Notes: generated by a model not told the origin, from the sequence alone. A DNA stretch of 36,020 bases from Enhydrobacter sp. (GCA_026126105.1 JAHCJV010000058.1:1-36020); one strand, 5' to 3'. Positions 8,843-16,258 are shown, counted from the stretch's first letter. Numbers and translations: made by a program.

Positions 8843-9609
8843 CCGATCGCCTGAAGGGCAAGGTCGCGCTGATCACCGGCGGCGCCTCGGGCCTCGGCGC
8901 CAACGCCGCCGAGCTCATGGCGCAGGAAGGCGCCAGCGTGGTCGTGGCGGATATCGCCGCCGACCGCGGCAAGGCGGTCGCCGATCGGCTGGGGCCGGCG
9001 GGCCACTTCGTGAAGCTCGACGTCACCAGCGAGGACAATTGGAAGGCCGCGATCCAGGAGACGGTCGACAAGTTCGGGGCGCTGCACGTGCTGCTCAATT
9101 CCGCCGGCATCGGCCTCAGCAAGACGGTCGAGGACATCACGCTCGAGGAATGGCGCAAGGTGCATGCGATCGACCTCGACGGGGTGTTCCTCGGCTGCAA
9201 GCACGGCGTCGCCGAGATCAAGAAGCACACCGCGCGCCTCGGCGGCTCGGTGATCAACATCTCGTCGATCTCCGGCATCATCGCCGGCGCCAACATGGCG
9301 GCCTACAACTCGGCCAAGGCCGGCGTGCGGCTGCTCAGCAAGTCGGTGGCACTGCACTGTGCGAAGTCCGGCTACAACATCCGCTGCAACTCGGTGCATC
9401 CGACCTTCATCGATACGCCGATCCTCGACAAGTACCGCGACCGCTTCGGCCAGGAGCAGATGCAGCAGAAGCTCGGCCGCCAGGTCCCGATCGGCCGCCT
9501 CGGCCGACCGGAGGAAGTCGGCTGGGCCCTCGTCTTCCTCGCGTCCGACGAGTCGAGCTTCATGACGGGCTCGGAAGTCGTTATCGACGGCGGAATTAGC
9601 GCAATGTGA
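8839..9609 (+). CDS. SDR family NAD(P)-dependent oxidoreductase
   Basis: A 256-residue classical short-chain dehydrogenase. The cofactor motif T-G-G-A-S-G-L-G lies near residues 14-21. D-I-A-A-D follows the second strand, and the acidic residue there favours NAD over NADP. N-S-A-G-I is the conserved NAG-type motif. The catalytic set is Ser in I-N-I-S-S, Tyr thirteen residues later and Lys in Y-N-S-A-K. The C-terminus has the usual S-E-V-V-I-D-G-G motif. The start is set by a GGGAGGAAAG ribosome site. It is cotranscribed with the EamA gene upstream and followed by a long inverted repeat. It is most likely a secondary alcohol or hydroxyacyl dehydrogenase; the substrate is unknown. Confidence 0.93.
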   Translation: MTDRLKGKVALITGGASGLGANAAELMAQEGASVVVADIAADRGKAVADRLGPAGHFVKLDVTSEDNWKAAIQETVDKFGALHVLLNSAGIGLSKTVEDITLEEWRKVHAIDLDGVFLGCKHGVAEIKKHTARLGGSVINISSISGIIAGANMAAYNSAKAGVRLLSKSVALHCAKSGYNIRCNSVHPTFIDTPILDKYRDRFGQEQMQQKLGRQVPIGRLGRPEEVGWALVFLASDESSFMTGSEVVIDGGISAM

Positions 9610-9616
9610 TTGAACC

Positions 9617-9701
9617 GTCGTCCTGAGCGAAGCGAAGGACCTCACGCCGGCAAGGGACTCGGTGGTCGTTCGGTGAGGTCCTTCGCTGCGCTCAGGACGA
9701 C
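9617..9701. repeat. Long imperfect inverted repeat (dispersed-repeat type)
   Basis: Two 29-base arms, 9617-9645 and 9673-9701, are complementary at 28 of 29 positions around a 27-base loop. The arms contain CCTGAGCGAAGCGAAGGACC. As I recall, this sequence occurs as a dispersed intergenic repeat in many alphaproteobacterial and other GC-rich genomes. It fills almost the whole gap between the SDR and alpha/beta hydrolase genes. No T-run follows, so it is not a standard intrinsic terminator, but a transcript would fold into a very stable hairpin that could protect or attenuate mRNA. Only one copy is in this window. Confidence 0.85.
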
Positions 9702-9718
9702 AGACTTGGGAGGTTTTC

Positions 9719-10513
9719 ATGCTCTTGTCTCTGGACGGACGTCGCGTCTACTTCGACCTTGCCGGCCCGCAGAACGCGCCGGTCGTGTGCTTCACCCATT
9801 CGCTCAATTCCGACGGCGGCATGTGGGTCGAGCAGATGGTGCCGCTGCTGGGCGCGGGCTACCGCGTGCTGCGGCTCGACATGCGCGGCCATGGCGGCAG
9901 CGCGCCGGTCGACGGCGACTACACGATGGACCAGCTCGCGGCCGACGTGAAAGGGGCGCTGGACGTCCTGAACATCAAGAAGGTTCATTACATCGGCCTG
10001 TCGATCGGCGGCATGATCGGCCAGGGGTTTGCACTGGCGAATCCGGGCTATCTCGCCTCGCTCTGCCTGTGCGACACCCAGCCGTCGACGCCAACCGGGT
10101 CGGCCGGCACCTGGGAGGAACGCAAGGCCACGGTGCGCAGCAAGGGGTTGGCGGCACTGGCCGACGCAACCATGCAACGCTGGTTCACGGACGAGTTCAA
10201 GCAGGTGAATCCGCAGCGCTGGACCGAGATCCGCGACACGATCAGCGGCACCACCCCGCAGGGCTCGGCCGGCTGCATGTCGGCGATCCAGAACTTCGAC
10301 TATCTCGACCGGCTGCCGACCATCAAGGCGCCCACCCTGGTGATCTGCGGCGACCAGGACGAAGGCACGCCGCCGGAGCGCAACAAGCTGATTGCGTCCA
10401 AGATTCCGGGCGGCCGCTACGAGGAAATCGCCAAGGCGCGCCACCTGCCCAACGTCGAGCGGCCCGAGCAGTTCAACCGCATCATGATGAGCTGGCTCGC
10501 AGCCAATCGCTAG
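9719..10513 (+). CDS. Alpha/beta hydrolase (3-oxoadipate enol-lactonase-like)
   Basis: A 264-residue single-domain alpha/beta hydrolase. The nucleophile elbow is G-L-S-I-G-G (Ser95). The acid is probably in G-D-Q-D-E (212-214) and the base is His242 in K-A-R-H-L-P-N. The D-M-R-G-H-G segment near residue 55 and the early strand V-V-C-F-T-H-S contribute the oxyanion region; the usual HG there is replaced by H-S. The overall pattern is like enol-lactonases (PcaD) and related esterases. A GGGAGG site precedes the ATG. Its TAG overlaps the GTG start of the GntR regulator by one base, tying the two together. Confidence 0.88.
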   Translation: MLLSLDGRRVYFDLAGPQNAPVVCFTHSLNSDGGMWVEQMVPLLGAGYRVLRLDMRGHGGSAPVDGDYTMDQLAADVKGALDVLNIKKVHYIGLSIGGMIGQGFALANPGYLASLCLCDTQPSTPTGSAGTWEERKATVRSKGLAALADATMQRWFTDEFKQVNPQRWTEIRDTISGTTPQGSAGCMSAIQNFDYLDRLPTIKAPTLVICGDQDEGTPPERNKLIASKIPGGRYEEIAKARHLPNVERPEQFNRIMMSWLAANR

Positions 10514-11253
10514 TGGCGGGACGCGGCACCTCGTCGGTCGGTTTCAAGCTCGCCAACATCCTGCGCGAGCGCGTTGCGGCCGGGAAATACAAGCAGCGCT
10601 TTCCGACCGAGAACGAGCTGATCGCCGAGTTCGGGATGTCGCGCTATGCCGTGCGCAGTGCCATGCAGCGGCTGGAGTCGGACGGGCAGATCCATCGCCA
10701 GCCCGGCCGCGGCACGACGGTGGTCGAGCGCTCGGCTCCGGAGTCGCGCTGGGCGATCCGTACTGTCGAGGACCTGATCGACCGCAATCTGCTCGAGCGG
10801 CCAAACGTGCTGTCGGCCGGTGTGGTGCCGGCTCGCGACCATCCCCGTGCCGCCAGGATGTTCGGGGTCGGCCCGCGGGGCACGCTCTTCCTGATCGAGC
10901 GTGTGAGCCGCGCCGGCACGGACGGCCCCTCTTTCTTTTCGCTCAACTTTCTTGCCGCGGACATCGGCCTGGCGCTGCCGCGCACCCGCATCGGCAAGGA
11001 ACCTTTGATCGTGCAGATCGAGCGGCATCGCAAGATTCGCGCGCACCGCGTGCGGCAGGAACTGTCGGGCGGCAAGGCCACGGCCGACATCGCCGCGCAT
11101 CTCAAGGTGACAGTCGGCCATCCCACCGTCGTGGTGCATCGCACCTATTTTGGCTGGGACAACGACGTGATTGCGCTAGGTGAGCTTCACTACCGGCTCG
11201 AGCTGTTCAGCCAGACCATCGATCTGTTCCGGGGCAATGTCGCGGAGCGATAG
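10513..11253 (+). CDS. GntR family transcriptional regulator with UTRA-like effector domain
   Basis: A 246-residue regulator of the HutC branch. Residues 10-70 form the winged helix: F-P-T-E-N-E-L-I-A-E-F-G-M-S-R-Y, then L-E-S-D-G-Q-I-H-R-Q-P-G-R-G-T. The rest matches the UTRA ligand domain, with A-G-V-V-P-A-R near the start, L-F-L-I-E-R-V-S-R in the middle and a final G-E-L-H-Y-R-L. The GTG start lies in TAGTG, overlapping the stop of the hydrolase; the open frame continues upstream but only as a shadow of that gene and the repeat. It sits 65 bases before the 375-residue protein and selenoprotein pair, so it is the obvious candidate regulator of that operon. Confidence 0.92.
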   Translation: MAGRGTSSVGFKLANILRERVAAGKYKQRFPTENELIAEFGMSRYAVRSAMQRLESDGQIHRQPGRGTTVVERSAPESRWAIRTVEDLIDRNLLERPNVLSAGVVPARDHPRAARMFGVGPRGTLFLIERVSRAGTDGPSFFSLNFLAADIGLALPRTRIGKEPLIVQIERHRKIRAHRVRQELSGGKATADIAAHLKVTVGHPTVVVHRTYFGWDNDVIALGELHYRLELFSQTIDLFRGNVAER

Positions 11254-11263
11254 CTTCCGCACG

Positions 11264-11291
11264 TTGTATTATTCGAATATTTGGCTATTGT
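11264..11291 (+). promoter_or_regulatory. AT-rich putative promoter and operator of the selenoprotein operon
   Basis: The 65-base gap after the GntR gene is strikingly AT-rich for this genome. It contains a perfect 10-base palindrome TATTCGAATA (11270-11279). A possible -35 TTGTAT (11264-11269) and -10 TATTGT (11286-11291), 16 bases apart, flank the palindrome. A repressor bound there, plausibly the adjacent GntR protein, would block the promoter. The promoter match is only moderate. Confidence 0.4.
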
Positions 11292-11318
11292 TCCCGTCAC
11301 GACAGGCGCGAGGGACAG

Positions 11319-12446
11319 ATGGCGCAGGCACTCAGGGAAAAGAGCCCGGACGCAATCGCGGCGGACATGACGCCGCTCGACGGCGTCGACCTGCAGGAAT
11401 GGTACTTCGCGCAAGGCTTTACCGACGGCCTGCCGGTCGTGCCGCCGACCGAGGAGAAACTCGAGGCGATGATCGAGGCGTTGGGCGGCGAGCCCGCCTT
11501 CCTCGAGGCGCGCGTACCGCCGCGCTGGGGCAACCTGACCCGCAGAGTGCTGGCGATCAATGCGGTGATGGCCGGCTGCCTGCCGAGCTACGCGCCCGTT
11601 CTGCGCACCGCGCTGCGGGCGATGTGCGAGAACCACTTCAATCTCAACGCGATCCAGGCAACCACGCACGTGATCGCGCCGCTCGCCATCGTCAACGGCC
11701 CAATCCGCAAGCAGATCGGCATGAATGCCGGCCACGGCGCTTTCGGTCCCGGTAACCGCGCGAATGCCACTATCGGCCGCGCCATCCGCCTTGTTCTGCT
11801 CAATGTCGGCGGCGCCCTCCCCGGCGTGCTCGACAAGAGCACACAGGGCACGCCCGCGAAGTATTCCTACTGCGTGGCCGAGAACGAGGAAGACAGCCCC
11901 TGGGCGCCCTATCACGTGGAGAAGGGCTACCGGATGCAGGACTCGACGGTGTTCGTGATCGGCGCCGAATCGAACCACAACATCAACAGCCCGCTTCCCA
12001 ACGATCCCGAGGGCATCCTGAACGACGTCATCTCGTCGATGACCACGGTCGTGCACAACAATGCGCGCGCGAGCGGCCATTGCACCGTCGCGCTGTCGCC
12101 CGAGCATGCGCAGGCGATCGCCAAGCACGGCTGGACCCGACACGACGTCCGTTGCTACCTGCAAATGTATGCGACCAACAAGTTCGGCCGCATCGTCCAC
12201 GACCACAAGTACGGCAAGGCCTACAATCGCCATCTGCCCAAGTGGTATCGCCGCGACCTCGATTCGGACATTCCGATCGTGCCCTCGCCGGACAATATCC
12301 ACCTGTTCGTGATCGGCGGCACGGCCGGCCGCTTCTCGTCCTTCATTCCCGGTTGGGGCCACTACAACAATCCGGTGCTGCGTTCGATCGACGGCGCCGT
12401 GCCGAATGGCGGGCCGGTTTGCATCGATGGCACCTGCTACCTCTGA
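11319..12446 (+). CDS. Conserved protein of unknown function, partner of the UGSC selenoprotein
   Basis: A 375-residue soluble protein that I cannot assign to an enzyme class. It has no signal peptide or membrane helix. Visible landmarks are G-F-T-D-G-L-P-V-V-P-P-T near residues 33-44, N-A-V-M-A-G-C-L-P, the Asn/His-rich E-S-N-H-N-I-N-S-P, and a C-terminus C-I-D-G-T-C-Y-L with two nearby cysteines. The start has a GAGGGA ribosome site. It lies 27 bases before the selenoprotein gene, clearly in the same operon and behind the GntR regulator. The association suggests that the two proteins act as one redox or reductive system, but the reaction is unknown. Confidence 0.75.
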   Translation: MAQALREKSPDAIAADMTPLDGVDLQEWYFAQGFTDGLPVVPPTEEKLEAMIEALGGEPAFLEARVPPRWGNLTRRVLAINAVMAGCLPSYAPVLRTALRAMCENHFNLNAIQATTHVIAPLAIVNGPIRKQIGMNAGHGAFGPGNRANATIGRAIRLVLLNVGGALPGVLDKSTQGTPAKYSYCVAENEEDSPWAPYHVEKGYRMQDSTVFVIGAESNHNINSPLPNDPEGILNDVISSMTTVVHNNARASGHCTVALSPEHAQAIAKHGWTRHDVRCYLQMYATNKFGRIVHDHKYGKAYNRHLPKWYRRDLDSDIPIVPSPDNIHLFVIGGTAGRFSSFIPGWGHYNNPVLRSIDGAVPNGGPVCIDGTCYL

Positions 12447-12473
12447 TCCCACACGCAATCCCAGGAGATCGTC

Positions 12474-13013
12474 ATGGACCATCGCTCCCCGCTCTACGGT
12501 TACGATCCGCGCGGCATCGTCGAAGCCGAGCCGCGCGCCCTGTCGCCGCGCGCCGCCGACCTCAGTGGCCTTCGGCTCGCCGTGCTCGACAACGCAAAGA
12601 TGAAAGCAGGCAAGCTGCTCACCTATACGGCCGAGATCCTGAACGAGGAGTTCGCCTTCTCGCAGGTCAACACCTACGTGAAGCGCGGCTTCTCCTACAC
12701 CGCCACGCCGGAGATGATCGAGCAGATCGCCGCCGGCAACGATATCTGCATCACCGCCATAGGCGATTGAGGAAGCTGCACATCGTGCAGTGTGCACGAC
12801 GGCATTGAACTGGAGGCTCTCGGCCGCCCCACGGCGGTCATCGTGACCCGCGAATTCGTGAGCGAGTGCGAGACCCAGCGCGCCGCTCTCGGCATGACCG
12901 GCCTGGAGCCGGTGATCGTCGACCATCCGCTCTCGAGCTGCACCGACGAGGAGATCCGCCACCGCGCCCGCCAGGCCGCAGCGCAGATCAAGAAGCTGCT
13001 GGTCCGGCGCTGA
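12474..13013 (+). CDS. UGSC family selenoprotein (in-frame UGA = selenocysteine, residue 99)
   Basis: A 179-residue protein if TGA at 12768-12770 is read as selenocysteine. The first 98 codons run into G-D, then U99-G-S-C102-T-S-C105. The same frame stays open for 80 further codons with ordinary protein-like sequence, ending at TGA 13011-13013. The UGSC motif is that of a known candidate selenoprotein family; cysteine forms (CGSC) are expected in relatives. A hairpin fitting a bacterial SECIS starts 12 bases after the UGA. The ATG has an AGGAG site six bases upstream. The part from Sec onward resembles, from memory, the Sec region of GrdB/PrdB reductase subunits: U-G-x-C-T-x-C, then a G-x-P-x-x-V/H stretch and later H-P-L. 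A redox or reductive role is inferred. Genome-wide SelA, SelB and tRNA-Sec are required but not visible here. Confidence 0.9.
12783..12799 (+). promoter_or_regulatory. Probable bacterial SECIS element
   Basis: TCGTGCAGTGTGCACGA forms a perfect 7-base-pair stem (TCGTGCA with TGCACGA) around the loop GTG. The loop starts 19 bases after the last base of the UGA. Bacterial SECIS elements are stem-loops just downstream of the UGA, with a G (often GU) at the start of the apical loop at about this distance, as in E. coli fdhF. It lies within the coding sequence and would recruit SelB. A competing hairpin, CTGCAC-ATC-GTGCAG at 12776-12790, overlaps it. Confidence 0.7.
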
Positions 13014-13024
13014 GACGGCGGGCC

Positions 13025-14257
13025 ATGCACAAGATCCTCGCGGGGATCCGCGTCCTCGACCTGACGCAGTTCTTCTCCGGCCCCCAGGCGACTCTTTTCC
13101 TGGCCGGCCTGGGGGCAGAGGTGATCCGCATCGACTCGCCCGCCGGAGCGAGGAATGTGGCCGTGGCGCCGCCTTATGCGGGGCGCAACGGCGTGTCGTT
13201 CGAGCGCACGTCGCCCGACGATCTCAGCGTCAACTACCTGAAACGCACACGCGGCAAGAAGGCGATCTCGCTCGACCTCAAGCAGCCAGAGGGCAAGGCC
13301 CTCTTCTATCGCTTGCTGGCGACCGCCGATGTCGTGGTGGAGAACTATTCGGTCGGCGTCATGGAACGGCTGGGCCTCGACTACCCGAAGCTGGCTGCTG
13401 CCAATCCCCGCATCGTGCATTGCGCCCTCACGGGCCACGGCTCCAGCGGGCCGGACGCAGATCTGAAGGCCTACGACGTCACCGTGCAGGCCGCGGCCGG
13501 ACTGATGAGCGTCACCGGCCTGCCCGGCCAGCCGCCGACCAAGGCGGGCACCGCCTTGTCGGATGCCATCGCCGGCACCTTCGCGATGTCCGGCGTGCTG
13601 GCGGCGCTGCTCGACCGCGAGCGGACAGGACGCGGGCAATTCGTCGACGTGTCGATGGTCGATTCGCTGTTCGCGCTGCTTTTCGACGATCCGATCGACT
13701 GGTACGAGCGGCTCGGCGTGCCGGTGCGCCAGGGCAACCGAATCCTGCGCTTCTCACCGATCAACACCTACGCCACGCGCGACGGCTGGGCGGTTCTCGG
13801 CGCGGCGACCGGCGGCCAGTGGAACGGCGTGTGCAAGGCGATCGGTCGCGAGGACCTCCTGGGCGATCCCGACTGGAGCAGCCTCGACTGGCGGGTCGCC
13901 AACAACGATCGCTGCGATGGACTGCTGCGCGACTGGGCCGCTACCCGCACCACCGAGGAGGCGGTGACGGAAATGCTCGCGGCAGGCGGGGTCGCCTCCG
14001 CAATACGCGGTCCCAAGGAGCTTGCGGAATGGCAGCATCTGCGCGCCCGCGACATGTACCTGCCGCTCGACCATCCGACCCTTGGACCTTTGGCCGACAT
14101 CGGCGCGCCGGGCTTTCCGATCAAGTTCGGCAACGCGACGGCTGGTTACGATTCGCCGGCGCCGCTGCCGCGCCAGCACAATCACGAGATCTACGCCGGC
14201 CTGCTCGGGCTGGACAAAGCTGAACTGGAACGGCTTGAGAATGCCGGCGTGATCTGA
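13025..14257 (+). CDS. CaiB/BaiF CoA-transferase family protein (class III)
   Basis: A 410-residue family III CoA-transferase that moves CoA between carboxylic acids via an aspartyl-CoA intermediate. The N-terminus L-A-G-I-R-V-L-D-L-T-Q-F-F-S-G-P is the family signature. G-A-E-V-I-R-I-D-S-P follows, then K-A-I-S-L-D-L-K. The probable catalytic aspartate is Asp151 in A-Y-D-V-T-V-Q-A-A-A-G-L. Late motifs include G-R-G-Q-F-V-D-V-S-M and a domain rich in Trp/Asp. The ATG at 13025 was chosen over an open upstream extension because the signature starts there. It begins 11 bases after the selenoprotein stop, so it may be read in that operon. Substrate unknown. Confidence 0.93.
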   Translation: MHKILAGIRVLDLTQFFSGPQATLFLAGLGAEVIRIDSPAGARNVAVAPPYAGRNGVSFERTSPDDLSVNYLKRTRGKKAISLDLKQPEGKALFYRLLATADVVVENYSVGVMERLGLDYPKLAAANPRIVHCALTGHGSSGPDADLKAYDVTVQAAAGLMSVTGLPGQPPTKAGTALSDAIAGTFAMSGVLAALLDRERTGRGQFVDVSMVDSLFALLFDDPIDWYERLGVPVRQGNRILRFSPINTYATRDGWAVLGAATGGQWNGVCKAIGREDLLGDPDWSSLDWRVANNDRCDGLLRDWAATRTTEEAVTEMLAAGGVASAIRGPKELAEWQHLRARDMYLPLDHPTLGPLADIGAPGFPIKFGNATAGYDSPAPLPRQHNHEIYAGLLGLDKAELERLENAGVI

Positions 14258-14403
14258 CCGGGAGGAGAACCTGGTCGGTCACATCCCCCTGTTACGAACA
14301 GCCGTGCCTGGGTCGGCGGCGGGCGGAACGCCCAGCGAAATAGGTGATGTCCTGGATCACGACGCGGTCAACGCCCTCAATGGACCCAAAGCACTCGTTA
14401 TTC

Positions 14404-14517
14404 GCGGGGATGCGTGCCGACGTGGCGCCGATGGCGGCATCCGACTTCAATGCCTTCGTCTCGAAGGACCTTGCGAACATCGCCGCACTCGTCAAACTGG
14501 CGCAAAATTCCCCCCAA
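14404..14517 (+). pseudogene. Possible decayed C-terminal remnant of a Bug/TctC protein
   Basis: The roughly 300-base gap between the CoA-transferase and the acyl-CoA dehydrogenase contains a short stretch reading A-D-V-A-P-M-A-A-S-D-F-N-A-F-V-S, then K-D-L-A-N-I-A-A-L-V-K-L-A. This follows the closing pattern of Bug-family proteins (x-P-x-F-x-x-F-V-x-x-D-x-A-x-x-A-x-L-V-K-x-A). Nothing upstream in any frame gives the rest of such a protein, so this looks like a deletion remnant. The remainder of the gap shows nothing else I can name. Confidence 0.35.
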
Positions 14518-14560
14518 CTAGGAGCCGCGGCACCACGCCGTGGTCGATGGACCGTTCACC

Positions 14561-15727
14561 ATGGATTTCGCCTTCACCGAAGACCAGCTCTCGATCAAGG
14601 ACAGTGTCGGCAAGCTGTGCGCCGAGTTCGACGGCACCTACTGGCTGAAGAAGGACAAGGAAGGTGGCTTCCCGGAAGACTTTTACCGCGCCATGGCCGA
14701 CGCCGGCTGGCTCGGGATCGCCATGCCCGAGGAGTATGGCGGTGCGGGCCTGGGCATCACCGAAGCCGCGATCATGATGCAGACGGTCGCGGAATCGGGC
14801 GCGGCGCTGCAGGGTGCGTCGGCGGTGCATCTCAACGTGTTCGGCCCCAACCCCATCGTGGTATTCGGCACCGAGGAACAGAAGCAGCGCATCCTGCCCG
14901 ACATCATCAAGGGCAAGGTGAAGGGCTGCTTCGCCGTCACCGAGCCGGACGCCGGCCTCAACACGACCATGCTCGACACCAAGGCCGAGCGCGACGGCAA
15001 CGGCTACGTGGTGCACGGCAAGAAGACCTGGACCACCACGGCGCAGGTCGCCGACAAGATGCTGCTGATCGCCCGCACCACGCCCAAGGACAAATGCAAG
15101 CGGCCGACGGACGGCCTATCGCTGTTCTACACCGACTTCGATCGCGGCAAGATCGAGGTGCGCGAGATCGAGAAGATGGGCCGCAAGGCGATCGACACCA
15201 ACCAGGTGTTCATCGACGGGCTGAAGGTGCCGCTGGAGGACCGCATCGGCGAGGAGGGCAAGGGTTTCCACTACCTGCTGCACGGCCTCAACCCCGAGCG
15301 GATCCTGATCGCGGCCGAGGCGATCGGCATCGGCAAGGCGGCGCTGGCCAAGGCGACTCAATATGCCAAGGAGCGCGTCGTGTTCGGCCGGCCGATCGGC
15401 AAGAACCAGGCGATCCAGCATCCGCTGGCGGAGAGCTGGATGCAGCTCGAGGCCGCCAACCTGCTGACCTTCAAGGGGGCCTGGCTGTACGACAACGGCA
15501 AGGATTGCGGTGCCGAGGCCAACGCGGCGAAGTATCTCGGCGCCCGCGCCGCCTACGATGCCTGCGAACGCGCTATCCTGACCCATGGCGGCTACGGCTA
15601 CGCCAAGGAGTTCCACGTCGAGCGCTTCCTGCGCGAGGTCATGATCGCCCGCATCGCTCCCGTCAGCGAGCAGCTGATCCTGTGCTACGTCGCCGAACGG
15701 GTGCTCGGCCTGCCGAAGAGCTATTAG
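14561..15727 (+). CDS. Acyl-CoA dehydrogenase
   Basis: A full-length 388-residue FAD acyl-CoA dehydrogenase. The N-terminal helical domain begins F-A-F-T-E-D-Q-L. The middle beta-domain carries C-F-A-V-T-E-P-D-A-G-L-N-T-T and K-T-W-T-T-T-A-Q-V-A-D, the FAD- and substrate-contacting motifs. In the C-terminal domain R-V-V-F-G-R-P-I-G-K-N-Q-A-I-Q-H-P precedes G-G-Y-G-Y. I chose the ATG at 14561, where family members start; a GTG at 14540 preceded by AGGAG is an alternative adding seven residues. It lies downstream of the CoA-transferase, suggesting a route that first activates and then oxidises an organic acid. Confidence 0.93.
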   Translation: MDFAFTEDQLSIKDSVGKLCAEFDGTYWLKKDKEGGFPEDFYRAMADAGWLGIAMPEEYGGAGLGITEAAIMMQTVAESGAALQGASAVHLNVFGPNPIVVFGTEEQKQRILPDIIKGKVKGCFAVTEPDAGLNTTMLDTKAERDGNGYVVHGKKTWTTTAQVADKMLLIARTTPKDKCKRPTDGLSLFYTDFDRGKIEVREIEKMGRKAIDTNQVFIDGLKVPLEDRIGEEGKGFHYLLHGLNPERILIAAEAIGIGKAALAKATQYAKERVVFGRPIGKNQAIQHPLAESWMQLEAANLLTFKGAWLYDNGKDCGAEANAAKYLGARAAYDACERAILTHGGYGYAKEFHVERFLREVMIARIAPVSEQLILCYVAERVLGLPKSY

Positions 15728-15801
15728 GCGGAATCAATTTGGTTGGCCGAGGGACTCACGACCGCGTTCCCCTGCATTGGGCCTTGCCAACTGGCTTTGC
15801 T

Positions 15802-16221
15802 CTACATCTCGAGCGGAGCGAAAGCCCAGGGCTTCTCGAGCAGAACAGACTCGAATCGCTTGGTCAGGTCGGCACCATCGTTGGGCAGTAGCGCCCAGTA
15901 CCGCTTATCCAAAGCGACCTCGTGCTCGCCAAGGTCCTCTTCGGTCAGATAAATGGCTCTTGCTTCGATCAGGAAGTCGGCGACGTCGGAACTTCCGAAA
16001 TAGCGAAAGGCCTCGATCGCCTCTTCGAATTCACCGTTCTCGTGAAGAACTTCTACCGCGTTCAATACCCCACCGTTCCACACATAGCCGTCCGCCAGTA
16101 TCATCGCCAAGAGCGCGCGATCCCCTTCTCTCAGACCCGATACGTCCTTAAGACATGCGAACTCCAGACATGCACGATTCCAGATGCGATCGGCGACGAT
16201 GCGATTTGTGAGTTCTTCCAT
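15802..16221 (-). CDS. DUF4375 (DMP19)-like hypothetical protein
   Basis: A 139-residue soluble acidic protein. The central stretch G-Y-V-W-N-G-G-V-L-N-A-V-E-V-L followed by A-F-R-Y-F-G resembles the N-G-G-F core and following helices of the DUF4375/DMP19 family, whose molecular role is unsettled. I place the start at the ATG ending at 16221, since a GAGGAAGGG site sits about seven bases upstream; a TTG two codons earlier is less likely. It converges on the acyl-CoA dehydrogenase gene and has no obvious functional partner. Confidence 0.7.
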   Translation of the reverse strand: MEELTNRIVADRIWNRACLEFACLKDVSGLREGDRALLAMILADGYVWNGGVLNAVEVLHENGEFEEAIEAFRYFGSSDVADFLIEARAIYLTEEDLGEHEVALDKRYWALLPNDGADLTKRFESVLLEKPWAFAPLEM

Positions 16222-16258
16222 CCCCAACCCTTCCTCAACTTGATGCGACCAACCGCAT

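Noticed and set aside
9617..9701. Long inverted repeat as a Rho-independent terminator
   Set aside because: No T-run follows either arm and the loop is 27 bases; better described as a dispersed repeat.
12768..12770. TGA as a plain stop or nonsense mutation giving a 98-residue protein
   Set aside because: The frame is unchanged on both sides, the downstream part is well formed, and the UGSC motif and hairpin fit a selenoprotein.
12776..12790. Hairpin CTGCAC-ATC-GTGCAG as the SECIS
   Set aside because: Shorter stem, loop without a leading G or U, and too close to the UGA compared with the overlapping 7-bp hairpin.
11190..12962. 590-codon open frame on the minus strand
   Set aside because: Antisense to the 375-residue protein and selenoprotein genes; no recognisable domain.
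14292..14495. 67-codon minus-strand frame in the CoA-transferase/dehydrogenase gap
   Set aside because: No ribosome site and no family pattern; the plus-strand reading shows a better match to a Bug remnant.
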